Shown: positions 36,441 to 45,472, counted from the first letter of the stretch. The stretch is 64,000 bases of DNA from Sphingomonas naasensis (GCF_004792695.1 NZ_SRXU01000004.1:186001-250000); one strand, 5' to 3'. Made by a program: numbers and translations. Notes: a model not told the origin generated them from the letters alone.

Positions 36441-36962
36441 TCAGGGGCGCGGCGGGAAGACGCCCTGCAGCGCGATGCAGAAGTTCAGGGTCAGATAGGG
36501 CATCATGTTGTTGTGCGGCAGGCTGCCGCCGTTGGGCGCCAGCGCCTGCGGCGCCATCTGGACGAGCGGCGTCAGCGTCGTCGAATAGATGTTGAGCGTC
36601 GATCGCGACAGCGCGCTGTCGGTCGGGATGTTCTTCTCCGCGGTGTCGCCGGAGGCCGCCATGAGGTTGTGATTGTGAAACGGCATCTCGCTGGTCAGCA
36701 AGGTCACCGTCTCCGAGCCACCGATCTGGCCGAGATCGTACAGGGACAGGCCCGGGCCCTGGCCGGGATGGAGCGGTACCGATCCCTGCATGTCGGGAAG
36801 CGCGAAAGTGCTCTTGCCATCACCGCCATAGACGGTGCCGAGCAGCGAAAAGAGCGCCGTATTCTGCGAGATCGGCAGGAGCTGCCCGTTGCAGAGCGCC
36901 CAGCCGGTGGGTGCGAAGTTGAACGGAAAGACCCGGATTTCGGCAACGAACGGATCGGCCAA
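36441..36962 (-). CDS. Phage-tail-collar (microcystin-dependent-protein-like) protein, paralogue 1
   Basis: A 173-residue protein with a Collar domain in the N-terminal half: FVAEIRVFPFNFAPTGWALC, NGQLLPISQNTALFSLLG and GGDGKSTFALPDMQG are diagnostic. The C-terminal half has HNHNLMAASGD and ends in NFCIALQGVFPPR. Such domains trimerise in phage tail fibres. Stand-alone forms such as MdpB/MrpA-type proteins occur in bacteria with no phage nearby, and their role is unclear. No signal peptide. Third in the operon order. Confidence 0.9.
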   Translation of the reverse strand: MADPFVAEIRVFPFNFAPTGWALCNGQLLPISQNTALFSLLGTVYGGDGKSTFALPDMQGSVPLHPGQGPGLSLYDLGQIGGSETVTLLTSEMPFHNHNLMAASGDTAEKNIPTDSALSRSTLNIYSTTLTPLVQMAPQALAPNGGSLPHNNMMPYLTLNFCIALQGVFPPRP

Positions 36963-36973
36963 GGCTCGGCTCC

Positions 36974-37489
36974 TCAGGTTTGGCTCGGGAAGATCCCGAA
37001 CAGCGAGATGATGAAATCGACGCAGAGATAGGGCTGCATGTTCTCGTGCGGCTGGTTGCCGCCGACCGGCGTTATCGCCTGCGGACTCATCGGGTCGCCG
37101 GCCACAGCGTTCAGGAACGCATCGATCGATGTCGACTGGCCGATCAGCAGGTTGGTCGGGGTCGGGCCGCTCGCGGTGTTCGTCGATCCCAGCATGGCAT
37201 GGGTGTGGATCGGGAGCTGTTGCGTGGTCAGCGTGACTTCCTCGACACCGCCGGTCTCGCCGAGAATATAGGTGGTGCCCGCGCTGGTGCCCTGATGGAG
37301 CGGCGCACGGCCGCGCAGATCGGGCAACCCGAACGTTTCCTGGCCGTCGCCGCCAAAGGTGGTGCCGATCAACTGAAACAGCGTCTCGTTCTCGGAGATC
37401 GCCAGCAGCTGACCTTCGCAGAACATCCAGCCATTGGGCGGGAAATTCCCGGCGAACATCCGGATTTCACCGACATAGGGTTGTGCCAT
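36974..37489 (-). CDS. Phage-tail-collar protein, paralogue 2
   Basis: A 171-residue homologue of its neighbours: MAQPYVGEIRMFAGNFPPNGW, CEGQLLAISENETLFQLIG, GGDGQETFGLPDLRG and HTHAMLGSTN, with a C-terminus VDFIISLFGIFPSQT. The middle segment after the His-rich turn is the most divergent part between paralogues, as expected for an exposed loop or binding surface. It begins 11 bp after the stop of paralogue 3. The frame upstream of the chosen ATG lacks similarity and was excluded. Confidence 0.9.
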   Translation of the reverse strand: MAQPYVGEIRMFAGNFPPNGWMFCEGQLLAISENETLFQLIGTTFGGDGQETFGLPDLRGRAPLHQGTSAGTTYILGETGGVEEVTLTTQQLPIHTHAMLGSTNTASGPTPTNLLIGQSTSIDAFLNAVAGDPMSPQAITPVGGNQPHENMQPYLCVDFIISLFGIFPSQT

Positions 37490-37500
37490 CGGCCGTTTCC

Positions 37501-38007
37501 TCAGTTCTGCGAGGGGAAGATGCCCTGAAGCGCGATGCACCAGGACAGCGTCAGGAACGGTTGCCGGTTCTCGTGCGGCTGGCTTCCGCCAACGTTGCTC
37601 ACCGAGCTGCCGATCAGCGCCGTCAGCGCCGCGGGCCCGGTATAAAGATCGTTCGGTGCCGAGGACGACAGCAGCGTGGTGGCATCGGGGATCTGCGTGG
37701 TCGGATTGGCCGAGGTCGCCTGCAGCATGTGCTGGTGCGTGGGCATTTCGCTGATCGTCAGCGTATGCGCGCGTTCGCCGCCGGCCTGGCCGAGGTTGAA
37801 GCCGTTGGCGAAATGGATCGGCACGCGTCCGCGCAGGTCGGGAAGCGCGAAGGTCGTCTGTCCGTTGCCGCCATAGGTCGTGCCGAGCAGCGCGAACAGC
37901 GCCTGATTCTGGTTGATCGGCAGAAACTGGCCGTTGCAAAGCGCCCAGCCCTTGGGTGCGAAGGCAAAGGAAAAAAGCCTCAGCTCCGACAAAAACGGCT
38001 CAGCCAT
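37501..38007 (-). CDS. Phage-tail-collar protein, paralogue 3 (first gene of the operon)
   Basis: A 168-residue member: MAEPFLSELRLFSFAFAPKGW, CNGQFLPINQNQALFALLG, GGNGQTTFALPDLRG and HQHMLQATSAN, ending WCIALQGIFPSQ. The 99 bp upstream (38008-38106) are visibly richer in A and T than the surroundings and are the likely promoter region of the whole operon. The preceding same-strand gene is an esterase unrelated in function. Products lack signal peptides, so they are cytosolic or exported by a non-Sec route. Confidence 0.9.
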   Translation of the reverse strand: MAEPFLSELRLFSFAFAPKGWALCNGQFLPINQNQALFALLGTTYGGNGQTTFALPDLRGRVPIHFANGFNLGQAGGERAHTLTISEMPTHQHMLQATSANPTTQIPDATTLLSSSAPNDLYTGPAALTALIGSSVSNVGGSQPHENRQPFLTLSWCIALQGIFPSQN

Positions 38008-38106
38008 GCCCGATTCTCCCCCGATGCCCTATCGTTTACCAGCGAAACGAAATTGGCAAGTCCTATTATTCAGGTTCGCAAGACGTCTCGAAAACTATCC
38101 TCAAGA

Positions 38107-39438
38107 TCAGTGTAACTTTGATGACAGTTGCATCGCAGCATAATCGATGAAGACCGGCCAGTTGTCGCGGTTATTGTGCCCGCCCTGATGCTGACGAAAC
38201 GCGACTTTACCGTCGGTTAGCCCGGTCAACACCGGTGGAAACCCGTCCGTCGTCAATCCTTGTCGGCCCAGCAGCACCCATGCCGGGGACGCCGCGACCG
38301 CGGCGAGGAAGCTTCCTCTCGGGTCGACCCAGCCGTCGCCGGTCTCGACGGTGCCCGCGCCGATGAAGATCGGGCGCGGCGCGGCGAGCGCGATCAGCAT
38401 ATGCGAGTCGATCGGCAGGTCGGCGGGCGTCAGCGGCCCGGCATATTTGAGGAAGTTGCCGGCGAACCAGTGATATTCGCCACCTGCGGCGAGGTTGCCG
38501 ATCCGCTCGCCGAAATCGCGGCGATAGAGCGCCGCGCCGCCGGCGCCCGACGATCCGATGAAGCCGATCGCGAAACGCGGGTCATAGGCCATGGTGACGA
38601 GCGCCGCCTTGCCGTAGCGCGAAAGACCCTCGATGCCGATCCGGCTCGCATCGATCGCGCGGTCCTTCGTCAATGCGTCGAGCGCGCGGCTCGCGCCCCA
38701 TGCCCAGGCGCGCAGCACGCCCCAATCCTCCGGGCCGCGGCGCTTGCCACGCAGCGAGATGCCGATCACGCCATTGTCCAGCGCCCCGCCATTATCTGTT
38801 TGGATCGAATTGGCGACGAGCACCGCATAGCCGAAGCCGCGCGCGAGCAATTGCTCGGTATAGGGCGGGCCGGGATCGGGCGCGCGCGGCGGGCCCGGAA
38901 AGCGGAAGCCCTCGGGAAAGCCGAACGAGAGGATCACCGGCACCGGCCGTCGCGCCGCGGCGGGAAGCGTGTAGCGCAGCGCGATCTCGGCCTTGGCCGC
39001 GGGCCAGGCGCGATTGTCGGCGATGCCGGTGAGCCAGTATTTGACGACGGGCTTGTCGCCCTCGATCGCGCGCTCCTGCCTGTCGAGCCGCCAATGGATC
39101 GCGGGCGCGGTCGCCGGAACCCGGCCATAGATCTCGCGATCGAACAGCGCCACGATCTCGCGCCGCCGCCGCGCCCAGTCTTTCGCGGTGGTCACCGGCG
39201 TGCCGTCGGCGAAGCGAAGCAGCGCGGGAAGTTGTGGCATCCCGCCGGCCCGGGCCTCGTCGTAATTGGCGGCATTGGGGACGTCGGGCTTGAATCCGTC
39301 GGCACCGGGGCGGGTGTCGGCGATGCCGAGCAAGTCGAGCATCGCGCGCCGGTCGATGTCGGCGGCGCGGTAATCCTGTTGCGCCGCGGCCGGCATCGCC
39401 GCCACCGCCAGCATCAGCAGCGCATTTCTCCAGCGCAT
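38107..39438 (-). CDS. Glucuronoyl-esterase-like (CE15-type) secreted hydrolase
   Basis: A 443-residue protein with a signal peptide (MRWRNALLMLAVAAMPAAAQ). The alpha/beta-hydrolase domain has the nucleophile motif GLSRYGKAAL (about 265), equivalent to the GCSRxGK box of CE15 enzymes, and a late His in QGGHNNRDNWP (about 422). CE15 enzymes cleave the ester between glucuronoxylan and lignin. The match is at motif level, so specificity is uncertain. A strong GGAGGGG site fixes the start. No other xylan genes are nearby. Confidence 0.78.
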   Translation of the reverse strand: MRWRNALLMLAVAAMPAAAQQDYRAADIDRRAMLDLLGIADTRPGADGFKPDVPNAANYDEARAGGMPQLPALLRFADGTPVTTAKDWARRRREIVALFDREIYGRVPATAPAIHWRLDRQERAIEGDKPVVKYWLTGIADNRAWPAAKAEIALRYTLPAAARRPVPVILSFGFPEGFRFPGPPRAPDPGPPYTEQLLARGFGYAVLVANSIQTDNGGALDNGVIGISLRGKRRGPEDWGVLRAWAWGASRALDALTKDRAIDASRIGIEGLSRYGKAALVTMAYDPRFAIGFIGSSGAGGAALYRRDFGERIGNLAAGGEYHWFAGNFLKYAGPLTPADLPIDSHMLIALAAPRPIFIGAGTVETGDGWVDPRGSFLAAVAASPAWVLLGRQGLTTDGFPPVLTGLTDGKVAFRQHQGGHNNRDNWPVFIDYAAMQLSSKLH

Positions 39439-39565
39439 CGATCCCCTCCATGTTATCGCTATCATTGCTGCCCGAACTTGTCCCTGCTTGCAATGTCGGG
39501 CGGCCCAGCTTGTCGGTGCCGCAAGGCGCTGCCACACTTGCGGGATCTTCATCCCGGAGTTGCCC

Positions 39566-41194
39566 ATGCGCCGTGCATTTTCCGTACTGACCCTGCTCGC
39601 GAGCACCGCCGCCGCGGCCCAGACTGCCCCGCAAATCTCGCTCGATACGCTCAAACAGGTCACCGAGCGTCTCGCCTCGGACGAGTTCGAGGGGCGCGCA
39701 CCGACCACCGCAGGCGAGGAGAAGACGCTCGCCTATCTGGTCGAGCGCTTCCGCAAGGCCGGACTCCAGCCGGGCAACAAAGGCAGCTGGTTCCAGGATG
39801 TGCCGCTGGTCGAGCTCACGCCGCAAAATGTCGCGCCGCTCAGCTTCACCGGCGGCAAGGCGCCGGTCAGCCTCGACTATCGCAAGGACATGGTGATCGG
39901 CACCTATCAGGTGACGCCGAAGGCGCAGGTCAAGGACAGCGACGTCGTCTTTGTCGGCTATGGCATCAATGCGCCCGAGCGCGGCTGGAACGATTATGCC
40001 GGCGTCGATGTGAAGGGGAAGACCGTCGTCATCCTCGTCAACGATCCCGATTGGCAGACGCAGGGGCTGCAGGGCGATTTCGGCGGCCGGGCGATGACCT
40101 ATTATGGCCGCTGGACCTACAAATATGAGGAGGCGGCGCGGCAGGGTGCGGCCGCCGCGATCATCATCCACGATACCGAGCCGGCCGCCTATGGCTGGGG
40201 GGTGGTGCAATCCTCGTGGACCGGGCCGCAGCTCGAGCAGGACACGCCGGGCGATCATATGGACCAGTCAAAGGCGATCGGCTGGATACAGCAGGACGGC
40301 GCCAAGGCGCTCTTCGCCAGCGCCGGCAAGGATTATGCGGCGCTGCTCGAGGCGGCGAAGCACAAGGGTTTCAAGGCGGTGCCGCTCGGCGTGAAGGCCA
40401 ATGTGTCGTTCGACAACGGCATCCGGCGCCAGGCCTCGAAGAACGTCGTCGGCGTGCTGCCGGGCAGCGCGCGGCCGAACGAATATGTCCTCTATTCGGC
40501 GCATTGGGATCATCTCGGCCGCTGCGATGCCGTCGATGGCGACGACATCTGCAACGGCGCGCTCGACAATGCCTCGGGCAGCGCCGCTTTGGTCGCGCTC
40601 GCCGAGGCGCATGCCAGGGCCGGGCCGGCGAAGCGCAGCCTCGTCTTCCTCGCCGTCACCGCCGAGGAATCGGGGCTGCTCGGCTCCAAATTCTATGCCG
40701 AGAACCCGGTCTTCCCGCTGTCGCAGACCGTCGGCGGGGTCAACATGGATGGCGTCAACAATGTCGGCCGGGCGAAGGATTTCGTGCTGATCGGCGTCGG
40801 CAAGTCCGAGCTCGAAGATCTGGTGAAGCCCTTCGTCGCCGCGCAGGATCGGGTGATCGTCGCCGAGCCCACGCCGGAGCGCGGCTTCTATTACCGCTCG
40901 GATCATTTCAGCTTCGCCCGGCTCGGCGTGCCGATGCTCTATGGCGAGAGCGGCGAGGATTTGCGCGTCGGCGGCAAGGAAGCCGGCAAGAAGGCCTCGG
41001 ACGACTATACCGCCAATCGCTATCACAAGCCGCAGGACAATTATGATCCCAACTGGAACTGGGATGGTGCGATCGAGGATCTGACGATCTTCTACGGCCT
41101 CGGCCGCCAGCTCGCCGAGGGATCGACCTGGCCCAATTGGTATCCCACCGCCGAATTCCGCGCGGTCCGAGACAAGAGCCGCGCGGGGCGGTAA
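39566..41194 (+). CDS. Secreted M28-family zinc aminopeptidase
   Basis: A 542-residue precursor: signal peptide (MRRAFSVLTLLASTAAAAQ), a PA-like domain insert (about 120-260) and an M28 catalytic domain. Zinc ligands and catalytic residues are visible in YSAHWDHLG (His, Asp), NGALDNASGSAAL (bridging Asp), AVTAEESGLLGS (general base Glu), VNMDGVN and RYHKPQDNYD (His). It releases N-terminal residues from peptides in the periplasm. Start codon lies 24 bp after a TTGC-rich stretch without a strong ribosome site. Confidence 0.94.
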   Translation: MRRAFSVLTLLASTAAAAQTAPQISLDTLKQVTERLASDEFEGRAPTTAGEEKTLAYLVERFRKAGLQPGNKGSWFQDVPLVELTPQNVAPLSFTGGKAPVSLDYRKDMVIGTYQVTPKAQVKDSDVVFVGYGINAPERGWNDYAGVDVKGKTVVILVNDPDWQTQGLQGDFGGRAMTYYGRWTYKYEEAARQGAAAAIIIHDTEPAAYGWGVVQSSWTGPQLEQDTPGDHMDQSKAIGWIQQDGAKALFASAGKDYAALLEAAKHKGFKAVPLGVKANVSFDNGIRRQASKNVVGVLPGSARPNEYVLYSAHWDHLGRCDAVDGDDICNGALDNASGSAALVALAEAHARAGPAKRSLVFLAVTAEESGLLGSKFYAENPVFPLSQTVGGVNMDGVNNVGRAKDFVLIGVGKSELEDLVKPFVAAQDRVIVAEPTPERGFYYRSDHFSFARLGVPMLYGESGEDLRVGGKEAGKKASDDYTANRYHKPQDNYDPNWNWDGAIEDLTIFYGLGRQLAEGSTWPNWYPTAEFRAVRDKSRAGR

Positions 41195-41204
41195 AGGGCG
41201 CGGC

Positions 41205-42179
41205 ATGATTCTGCCGCCTCCGCCCGAATGGGCTCCGCACGACGCCGTCTGGATCGGCTTTCCGAGCCACCCCGAATTGTGGCTCGACGATCTCGAGCCC
41301 GCGCGCGCGGAAGTCGCCGCCTTTGCCCGCGCGGTCCATGCCGGCGGGCGCGGCGAGACGGTGATCCTCGTCGCCGCCGATGAGGAGGCCGCGGCCGCGG
41401 CGCGCGAGCATGCCGGCGACGTCGCCAAGGTCGTCGTCGAGCCGTTCGGCGACATCTGGCTGCGCGATACCGGCCCGATCCTCGACGGCGCCGGCACCGC
41501 GCATGATTTCCGCTTCAACGGCTGGGGCGGCAAATATGATCTGCCCGGCGACGGCGACGTCGGTCTCCGGCTGGCGCGGCGCGAAGGGCGTGCGGTCGAG
41601 ACGCGCGACTGGATCCTCGAGGGCGGCGCGATCGACGGGGACGGCACCGGGCTCGCCGTCACCACCGAGCAATGCCTGCTCAATCCCAATCGCAATCCGG
41701 GGCTGAGCCAGGGCGAGGTCGAGGCGCGGCTGGCCGCCGATCTCGGCTACACCCGCGTGCTGTGGCTCGGCGACGGGCTGCTCAACGATCATACCGACGG
41801 CCATGTCGACAATCTCGCGCGCTTCGTCGGCGAGAACCGGCTGCTGATCCCGCAAGCTGCCGACAACGACCCCAATTGGCGCGTCTATCAGGACGCCGCG
41901 CAGCGCGCCGCGGCGTTCGGCGTCGAGGTCGTCCGCTTCCCCTCGCCGGGGCGGGTGCTCGGCCCCGACGAGGAGATCGTGCCCGCGAGCTACATGAACT
42001 TCTACATCGGCAACGCCGCGGTGGTGGTCCCGGTCTACGGCGAGGACAATGACGATGCCGCGATCGCCGCGCTCGCGGAGCTTTTCCCCGGCCGACAGGT
42101 TGTCGGGCAGCGCGCCGATCATATCTTGACCGGCGGCGGCAGCTTCCACTGCATCAGCCAGCAGCTTCCCCGGCTCTGA
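41205..42179 (+). CDS. aguA: Agmatine deiminase
   Basis: A 324-residue peptidylarginine-deiminase-like enzyme starting ILPPPPEWAPHDAVWIGFPSH. GDIWLRDTGPI, NGWGGKY, EGGAIDGDGTG and the terminal nucleophile Cys in GGGSFHCISQQ are all present, as is the NDHTDGHVDN histidine. It hydrolyses agmatine to N-carbamoylputrescine and ammonia. It lies 7 bp upstream of aguB and 10 bp after the M28 peptidase gene. Confidence 0.95.
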   Translation: MILPPPPEWAPHDAVWIGFPSHPELWLDDLEPARAEVAAFARAVHAGGRGETVILVAADEEAAAAAREHAGDVAKVVVEPFGDIWLRDTGPILDGAGTAHDFRFNGWGGKYDLPGDGDVGLRLARREGRAVETRDWILEGGAIDGDGTGLAVTTEQCLLNPNRNPGLSQGEVEARLAADLGYTRVLWLGDGLLNDHTDGHVDNLARFVGENRLLIPQAADNDPNWRVYQDAAQRAAAFGVEVVRFPSPGRVLGPDEEIVPASYMNFYIGNAAVVVPVYGEDNDDAAIAALAELFPGRQVVGQRADHILTGGGSFHCISQQLPRL

Positions 42180-42186
42180 GGAACCC

Positions 42187-43035
<849 letters not shown>

Positions 43036-43042
43036 TCGGGGG

Positions 43043-43315
43043 CTAGCGCTGGTCCGCGGCGTCGTCGCCGATATTCTCGCGGATCTTCACCGGCCGGTCG
43101 CAGCCCCTCTCGTCGAGGCGGAGCACGGTGAGATACTGGTCCGCTACGGGCTCCTGCCCGAGCTTGCGCGCCTTCACCGGTTTCCTGTCCTTCGCATATT
43201 GCGGGACGCTGTTGGCGCAGCCGGGCTTGCCGATCGCAGTGGGACGGACCGGGGTCTGGTCCTGCGCGAGCGCGGCGGCGGGTAACAGCGCGAGAGCGAG
43301 CACGAGAATACGCAC
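43043..43315 (-). CDS. Small secreted hypothetical protein, 90 aa
   Basis: A signal peptide (MRILVLALALLPAAALAQ) precedes a mature part of about 72 residues with two cysteines (KPGCANSVPQY and ERGCDRPVKIRENIG), likely a disulfide. Its basic central segment is KDRKPVKARKLGQE. I recognise no family; small exported proteins of this type occur widely in sphingomonads. Convergent with aguB and followed by 48 bp to the UDG gene on the same strand. Confidence 0.72.
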   Translation of the reverse strand: MRILVLALALLPAAALAQDQTPVRPTAIGKPGCANSVPQYAKDRKPVKARKLGQEPVADQYLTVLRLDERGCDRPVKIRENIGDDAADQR

Positions 43316-43363
43316 GGGCAGCCTCCTGAACGGACGCGCCCATCCTACCCCATTCGAAAGCCT

Positions 43364-43984
43364 TTATCGAGCGTCGCGCAGCGCCAGCGCGCGGGCGAAC
43401 ACTGCTTCGAACATCGCCGGCGTCAGCCGCCCGGTATTCTGGTTGTAGCGCGAGCAGTGATAGCTATCGATCAGCACCTGCCCGCGCGGCAGGCGATGCT
43501 CGGCGAGATGGCCGAAGCGCGCCTTGGGCAGCTTGCCGCCGAGCGCCTTGACCGCCGACTGGTGCGCGATCTCGCCGAGCGCGACGAAGATCCGCGCCGA
43601 GGGCAAGGCCGCGATCTCGGCGCTCAGAAAGTCGCGGCAGGCATGGATTTCGACGGGAACCGGCTTGTTGTCGGGCGGCAGGCATTTGACCGCGTTGAGG
43701 ATGCGGACACCCCTGGGCTCGCGGCCCTCGGCCAGCCCGAACTTCGCCAATGTCGCGAACAGCAGATCGCCCGATGCGTCGCCGGTAAAGGCGCGGCCGG
43801 TGCGGTTGGCGCCGTGCTTGCCGGGGGCGAGCCCGACGATCACCAGCCATGGATCGGGGTCGCCCAGCGCGGGCACCGGCGCGTTCCACCAATCGGGATG
43901 CTCGGCGCGGAGGCTGGTGCGCAGCGCGACCAGCCGCGGGCAGAGCGGGCAATCGCGGGAGGGCTGGGGGCTTGGCGCGGGCAT
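43364..43984 (-). CDS. Uracil-DNA glycosylase, family 5 (UDGb-type)
   Basis: A 206-residue enzyme beginning DCPLCPRLVALR, whose two Cys plus later Cys residues (KCLPPDNKP, EIHACRDF) hold an iron-sulfur cluster. GLAPGKHGANRTGRAFTGD is the family-5 motif 1, in which the catalytic Asp of other families is replaced, and YHCSRYNQNTGRL is motif 2. UDGb excises uracil, hypoxanthine and related lesions from DNA. The ATG after the divergent folK start region was chosen; the longer frame overlaps folK. Confidence 0.92.
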   Translation of the reverse strand: MPAPSPQPSRDCPLCPRLVALRTSLRAEHPDWWNAPVPALGDPDPWLVIVGLAPGKHGANRTGRAFTGDASGDLLFATLAKFGLAEGREPRGVRILNAVKCLPPDNKPVPVEIHACRDFLSAEIAALPSARIFVALGEIAHQSAVKALGGKLPKARFGHLAEHRLPRGQVLIDSYHCSRYNQNTGRLTPAMFEAVFARALALRDAR

Positions 43985-44007
43985 GAGGCCGCGATAGGCT
44001 TGGCGCC

Positions 44008-44475
44008 GTGCCGACGACAAGCTATGCGATCGCCTTGGGCTCCAACCGCCGCGGCCGCCACGGCAGCCCCGAAGCCGAGATCGCCGCGGCGCTTGGCGCG
44101 CTGGGCGGGGTCGTCGCGGTCTCGCCGCTGCTGCGCACCGCACCGCTGGGCCCCTCGAAGCGCCGCTTCGCCAACGCCGTCGCGCTGATCGAGAGCGACG
44201 AGACGCCGCCGGAATTGCTCGCCCGATTGAAGGCGATCGAACGCGCGTTCGGTCGGCGGCGCGGGCGGAGCTGGGGGGCGCGGGTGATCGATCTCGACAT
44301 CGTGCTGTGGTCGGGCGGGACATGGGGCGAGCCGGGGCTGACCGTGCCGCACGCCGCGTTCCGGGCGCGCGACTTCGTGCTGCGGCCGCTGCTCGCGGTG
44401 GCGCCCGACTGGCGCGATCCGGTGAGCGGGCTCCGCGTCCGGCAACTGGCGGCGCGGCTGGGGCGGTTGGCTTAG
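44008..44475 (+). CDS. folK: Dihydropterin pyrophosphokinase
   Basis: A 155-residue HPPK starting at GTG (PTTSYAIALGSNRRG). The ATP-binding RSWGARVIDLDIVLW (about 88-102) and VPHAAFRARDFVLRPL (about 114-129) are signature stretches. It transfers pyrophosphate to 6-hydroxymethyl-dihydropterin in folate synthesis. Divergent from the UDG gene, with 23 bp between the start codons, so the promoters must overlap the coding ends. Confidence 0.94.
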   Translation: MPTTSYAIALGSNRRGRHGSPEAEIAAALGALGGVVAVSPLLRTAPLGPSKRRFANAVALIESDETPPELLARLKAIERAFGRRRGRSWGARVIDLDIVLWSGGTWGEPGLTVPHAAFRARDFVLRPLLAVAPDWRDPVSGLRVRQLAARLGRLA

Positions 44476-44534
44476 GCCGAACGGGGATGCGCCGGGTTTC
44501 GGGAACGACGGAAGCCTGCTAGATTTATCCCGCA

Positions 44535-44711
44535 ATGACGCGCGAGAAGTCCCTCTTCGACGAGAACGATCCGGCCGCCGAGGCTGCCGCCGATGCGCGC
44601 GCGGAGGCGGACGTGAAGGCGGGGCGGCTGGTCGGGCACGACGCCGTCAAACGCTGGATCGCGTCGCTCGGAACCGACAAGCCGTTGCCGCGCCCCACTC
44701 CCGGCGACTAG
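44535..44711 (+). CDS. ParE-partner antitoxin-like protein, 58 aa
   Basis: A short acidic protein: MTREKSLFDENDPAAEAAAD..., then DVKAGRLVGHDAVKRWIASLGT and a proline-rich tail LPRPTPGD. The A.A.AD...GR.V.H..V..WL.S.GT pattern is typical of small antitoxins encoded ahead of ParE/RelE-type toxins. It directly precedes, and overlaps, a degenerate ParE-type reading frame. It may now be an orphan antitoxin protecting against related toxins elsewhere in the genome. First gene of the accessory stretch behind folK. Confidence 0.72.
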   Translation: MTREKSLFDENDPAAEAAADARAEADVKAGRLVGHDAVKRWIASLGTDKPLPRPTPGD

Positions 44712-44956
44712 CTTTCGAAGGATCGTCTGGACCGACGAGGCGATCGACCATCTCGAAGCGATCATGGCGTATGTCCGGGCCTTCAATCCGCCGGCGGCGG
44801 ATCGGCTCGGCGAGCGGCTCATCGCCGTGGCGGACAGTCTGGCGGAATATTCGGAGCGCGGACGCGACGACGGTCTGGCCCTATGTGCTGCGCTACCGCG
44901 TTGAAGCGGAGGCGGTGATTCTGCGGATCCGACATGGGGCGCGGGATGAGGATTGA
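44704..44956 (+). pseudogene. Degenerate ParE/RelE-type toxin gene
   Basis: One frame gives TSFRRIVWTDEAIDHLEAIM, AYVRAFNPPAADRLGERLI and ADSLAEYSERGR, which is the N-terminal two thirds of a ParE toxin. Just after ERGR the frame is lost (it stops at 44904), and the missing C-terminus continues in the next frame as TTVWPYVLRYRVEAEAVILRIRHGAR. The usual segment between these parts is shortened, so a small deletion that is not a multiple of three is likely. The codon at the expected start is GCG, where GTG would be expected. No other start is in frame nearby. Probably inactive. Confidence 0.8.
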
Positions 44957-45037
44957 GCTGATGGATGCGAAAAGCGGCTAGCGCTGGCAGACCCGCGGGC
45001 AAACGCATCCGGATCGGCGCGGTCTCACGTCCCCTCC

Positions 45038-45065
45038 GTCATCCCGGCCTTGTGCCGGGATCCAC
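45038..45065 (+). repeat. 28-bp palindromic repeat, copy 1 (GTCATCCCGG type)
   Basis: GTCATCCCGGCC and GGCCGGGATGAC-like arms make a short hairpin ending GGGATCCAC. Two more copies lie downstream within 500 bp. This copy is 20 bp upstream of the GIY-YIG start codon. Confidence 0.85.
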
Positions 45066-45084
45066 CGCGCGACAGGCTGTGCGC

Positions 45085-45399
45085 GTGAAGATCGACGGCA
45101 TCCCCTGCGTCTATATCCTCGCCAGCCGCTACAACGGCGCGCTGTACGTCGGCGTGACGTCGAACCTGCCCGGCCGCGTCCTGCAGCACCGCGACGGCAC
45201 CTATGAAGGCCACACGAAGAAATACGGCATCTGCCGGCTGGTCTATTACGAAGTCTGGGAGACGATGACCGAAGCGATCCCCCGCGAAAAGCGCCTCAAG
45301 CGCTGGCGCCGCGACTGGAAGCGCAACCTGATCGAGCGCCGGAACCCGGCGTGGAACGACCTCGCGGCGGGACTGGGGCTGGAACCGTGGGTGCCGTGA
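45085..45399 (+). CDS. GIY-YIG endonuclease-domain protein (YhbQ/UPF0213-type), 104 aa
   Basis: A GTG start gives VKIDGIPCVYILASRYNGAL, followed by LYVGVTSNL: the G-YIG core here reads VYIL...LYVGVT. Further hallmarks are the Arg/His helix LPGRVLQHRDG, the Glu of YYEVWETMTEAI, REKRLKRWRRDWK and the C-terminal NPAWNDL. Residues Tyr, Arg and Glu of the catalytic core appear intact. Proteins of this size have been found to cleave branched or single-stranded DNA. Host role unknown. The gene sits exactly between two inverted copies of a 28-bp palindromic repeat, and a second broken copy lies just downstream. Confidence 0.9.
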   Translation: MKIDGIPCVYILASRYNGALYVGVTSNLPGRVLQHRDGTYEGHTKKYGICRLVYYEVWETMTEAIPREKRLKRWRRDWKRNLIERRNPAWNDLAAGLGLEPWVP

Positions 45400-45410
45400 G
45401 GCGCGGCCCG

Positions 45411-45438
45411 GTGGATCCCGGCCCAAGGCCGGGATGAC
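45411..45438 (-). repeat. 28-bp palindromic repeat, copy 2 (inverted)
   Basis: Reverse-oriented near-copy of the repeat at 45038, differing at a few loop bases. It begins 11 bp after the GIY-YIG stop, so the gene is bracketed by inverted copies. Confidence 0.85.
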
Positions 45439-45472
45439 GGTTATGGATTTGGGGCGCCGCTCGCCTCCTCCC

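Noticed and set aside
36441..38007. Prophage or tailocin remnant
   Set aside because: Apart from the collar domains there is no capsid, tail tube, sheath, lysis or integrase gene, and the operon structure is regular.
38260..40128. 622-codon plus-strand open frame across the esterase and M28 genes
   Set aside because: It crosses two real genes on opposite strands with signal peptides and catalytic motifs in other frames; no similarity of its own.
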